From Theionarchaea archaeon (lineage in GTDB: Archaea > Methanobacteriota_B > Thermococci > Methanofastidiosales > SZ-28-30): DNA of 64,000 nucleotides. The stretch covers positions 1-64,000 of the forward strand of contig JACVGT010000003.1 in NCBI GenBank assembly GCA_018992685.1. Reading direction: 5' to 3'. Under the pieces are notes generated by a model. It was not told the DNA's origin and did no database searches. It saw nothing but the letters and a program-made list of their open reading frames with translations. The translations under genes were made by a program, and so were the position numbers. Positions 62,990 to 64,000 of this stretch are shown here, piece by piece (the first letter of the stretch is position 1; each line of letters starts with the position of its first letter).

Positions 62990-64000
62990 CTACTGCAGGT
63001 ACCTGAGATTTGAGGGGCACACCTGGCTTTCATATATTGTTCTGGGATTGATACTCTTGTACGCCTCCTGTACTATGTCTTCGCCAACAGTGTAATTGAA
63101 TATGTAAGGGCTGAACAGCGGATTGGTGATGAATTCCATCTGCTTTTCTGCACGTTTCTGCGTGGTCAGTCCCATTTGCACCAAGTATTCCACAGCTTCT
63201 TCAGGGGGGCAATCCTCCTGGTGAACCATGAGGGCTGCATTCCCACTGGACCGTGACAGTGTCTTGAAAGCTTCTGCAATTGCTGCTTCAGTCTCTACAT
63301 CGAGGTTAGCCTGAAATTTCGCGTTTAAGTACTCATAGACTTTCTTTCTGTCCTCGAAGATCAGGTTCAATCCTGCATTACCTACTCCTTCACTGATCAA
63401 GCATTCTGGGGTATTATACACAAAGATGGAAGCTTCCAGGAATCCCTTTTCATTGTAGAGGATTTTCTCTTTGATCACGTGATCCGTGTGATGGCCAGGA
63501 TACCCCTCGTGGAATATAAGAGAGGGAAGCCCTGCTATCTGTACGGGAATGTCTGTGTTGATTTCCACTCTGGACAGATAGGCTCCCAGATACCAGTTAT
63601 AGCCACTCCAGGGTTTGTCATGTACGAGGACAAAGTCAATGTGTTCGTTCTCAGGCAGCGGGTAGAGATCATAGGTTCTTTTTCTCCCCTCGGCACACAA
63701 TTCCTGGATCATGCTCTCCAGTCGTGATTCGGAGACCTCTCGGGAGGTCCGCCATTCATCAACAGCTTCATGGATTCTATCTGTCTTGAATATGTCTTTG
63801 AGTATCTGTATTTGTCTATCAAGGTGTGAATCGGGTGTCTTCTCAGGAGTGATGTCAAAGAACAGCTCAACTTTCCGGGTGTAGTCCATCTCTTCTCCCC
63901 GCAGCACGCTAATGGTGGTCTTGATACCAGTAATCTGCTTTTCTAGGTATATTCTGCGGGCTTTGTCTTCTGCAGGTACAGTGGCTTCCAGGTGCTCGGC
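62990..64000 (-). CDS. DUF885-type metallopeptidase, 5' end outside the window
   Basis: The frame is open to the window edge (first visible residues AEHLEATVPAEDKARR), so the N-terminus is missing; 336 residues are present. The HEGYPGHHTDHV motif is the zinc-binding site of the DUF885 family, with the third ligand probably in ISEGVGNAGLN. Members are secreted or cytoplasmic peptidases related to carboxypeptidase Taq-like folds. Its stop faces the stop of the membrane-protein gene at 62988 with a one-base gap. It continues the hydrolase theme of this end of the window. Confidence 0.82.
   Translation of the reverse strand, partial: AEHLEATVPAEDKARRIYLEKQITGIKTTISVLRGEEMDYTRKVELFFDITPEKTPDSHLDRQIQILKDIFKTDRIHEAVDEWRTSREVSESRLESMIQELCAEGRKRTYDLYPLPENEHIDFVLVHDKPWSGYNWYLGAYLSRVEINTDIPVQIAGLPSLIFHEGYPGHHTDHVIKEKILYNEKGFLEASIFVYNTPECLISEGVGNAGLNLIFEDRKKVYEYLNAKFQANLDVETEAAIAEAFKTLSRSSGNAALMVHQEDCPPEEAVEYLVQMGLTTQKRAEKQMEFITNPLFSPYIFNYTVGEDIVQEAYKSINPRTIYESQVCPSNLRYLQ

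Noticed and set aside
1-64000. CRISPR arrays, intact insertion sequences, rRNA genes
   Set aside because: No regular repeat-spacer series, no transposase frame and no rRNA sequence were seen on reading both strands.

Overview
The window is archaeal. Genes are led by BRE/TATA boxes (ACCGAAA followed by TTTATAAA-like cores), and many start codons lie about 25 nt downstream of a TATA box with no room for a leader, while others carry GGAGGTG ribosome binding sites. Archaeal families include DUF63, DUF835 sensors, an F420-hydrogenase-type FrhG/FrhB protein, a tungsten-type aldehyde ferredoxin oxidoreductase (AOR) and VapBC. There are two tRNA genes (Leu-CAA, Thr-CGU), no rRNA and no CRISPR. DUF835 sensors together with DUF63 and F420 proteins point to a euryarchaeal-type lineage, perhaps Thermoplasmatota-related; that placement is inference.

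Region 1 (0.06-22.1 kb) is a redox and catabolic island, almost all on the plus strand. It holds an FAD dehydrogenase, a self-contained 28-codon mini-gene, a fused FrhG-FrhB iron-sulfur/F420 protein, then a tight operon: iron-sulfur flavoprotein, saccharopine-dehydrogenase-like enzyme, four-cluster polyferredoxin, AOR, MoaD-like sulfur carrier, second flavoprotein and LUD protein. A polyamine-type ABC importer, an MFS transporter and a third operon follow (flavoprotein copy, PLP aminotransferase, Rossmann oxidoreductase, M19 dipeptidase, MmgE/PrpD protein, MoeB/ThiF-like E1). The three operons are headed by the same upstream element, so they probably form one regulon: import of a nitrogen-containing organic compound, deamination or reduction, aldehyde oxidation by the W/Mo enzyme, electrons going to ferredoxin and flavoproteins, and local supply of cofactor sulfur-transfer proteins. 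Two tandem Lrp-like regulators close the island.

Region 2 (22.1-32.1 kb) has tRNA-Leu, a winged-helix-like regulator with a palindromic upstream cluster, a sugar-nucleotide epimerase, DUF63 and GT-C membrane proteins, a four-PAS/GAF/DUF835 sensor, an M29 aminopeptidase and tRNA-Thr.

Region 3 (32.1-47.5 kb), beyond tRNA-Thr, is looser and more accessory: an unknown membrane protein, a PQQ-type beta-propeller, an integrase remnant, a ZmaR-type GNAT, small ORFs, a PadR/HAAS pair, lipoproteins, a second DUF835 sensor with a roadblock-like partner, and a secreted gingipain-like protease.

Region 4 (47.5-58.1 kb) is a surface-glycan locus: a candidate structured RNA, three GT4 and two GT2 glycosyltransferases, an alkaline-phosphatase-superfamily enzyme and a SAM methyltransferase, interrupted by a VapBC module and ending in an ICMT-like membrane methyltransferase.

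Region 5 (58.1-64 kb) encodes membrane-anchored or secreted hydrolases: an S41 protease, an Ntn-type amide hydrolase with a decayed second copy of both, and a DUF885 metallopeptidase cut by the window edge.
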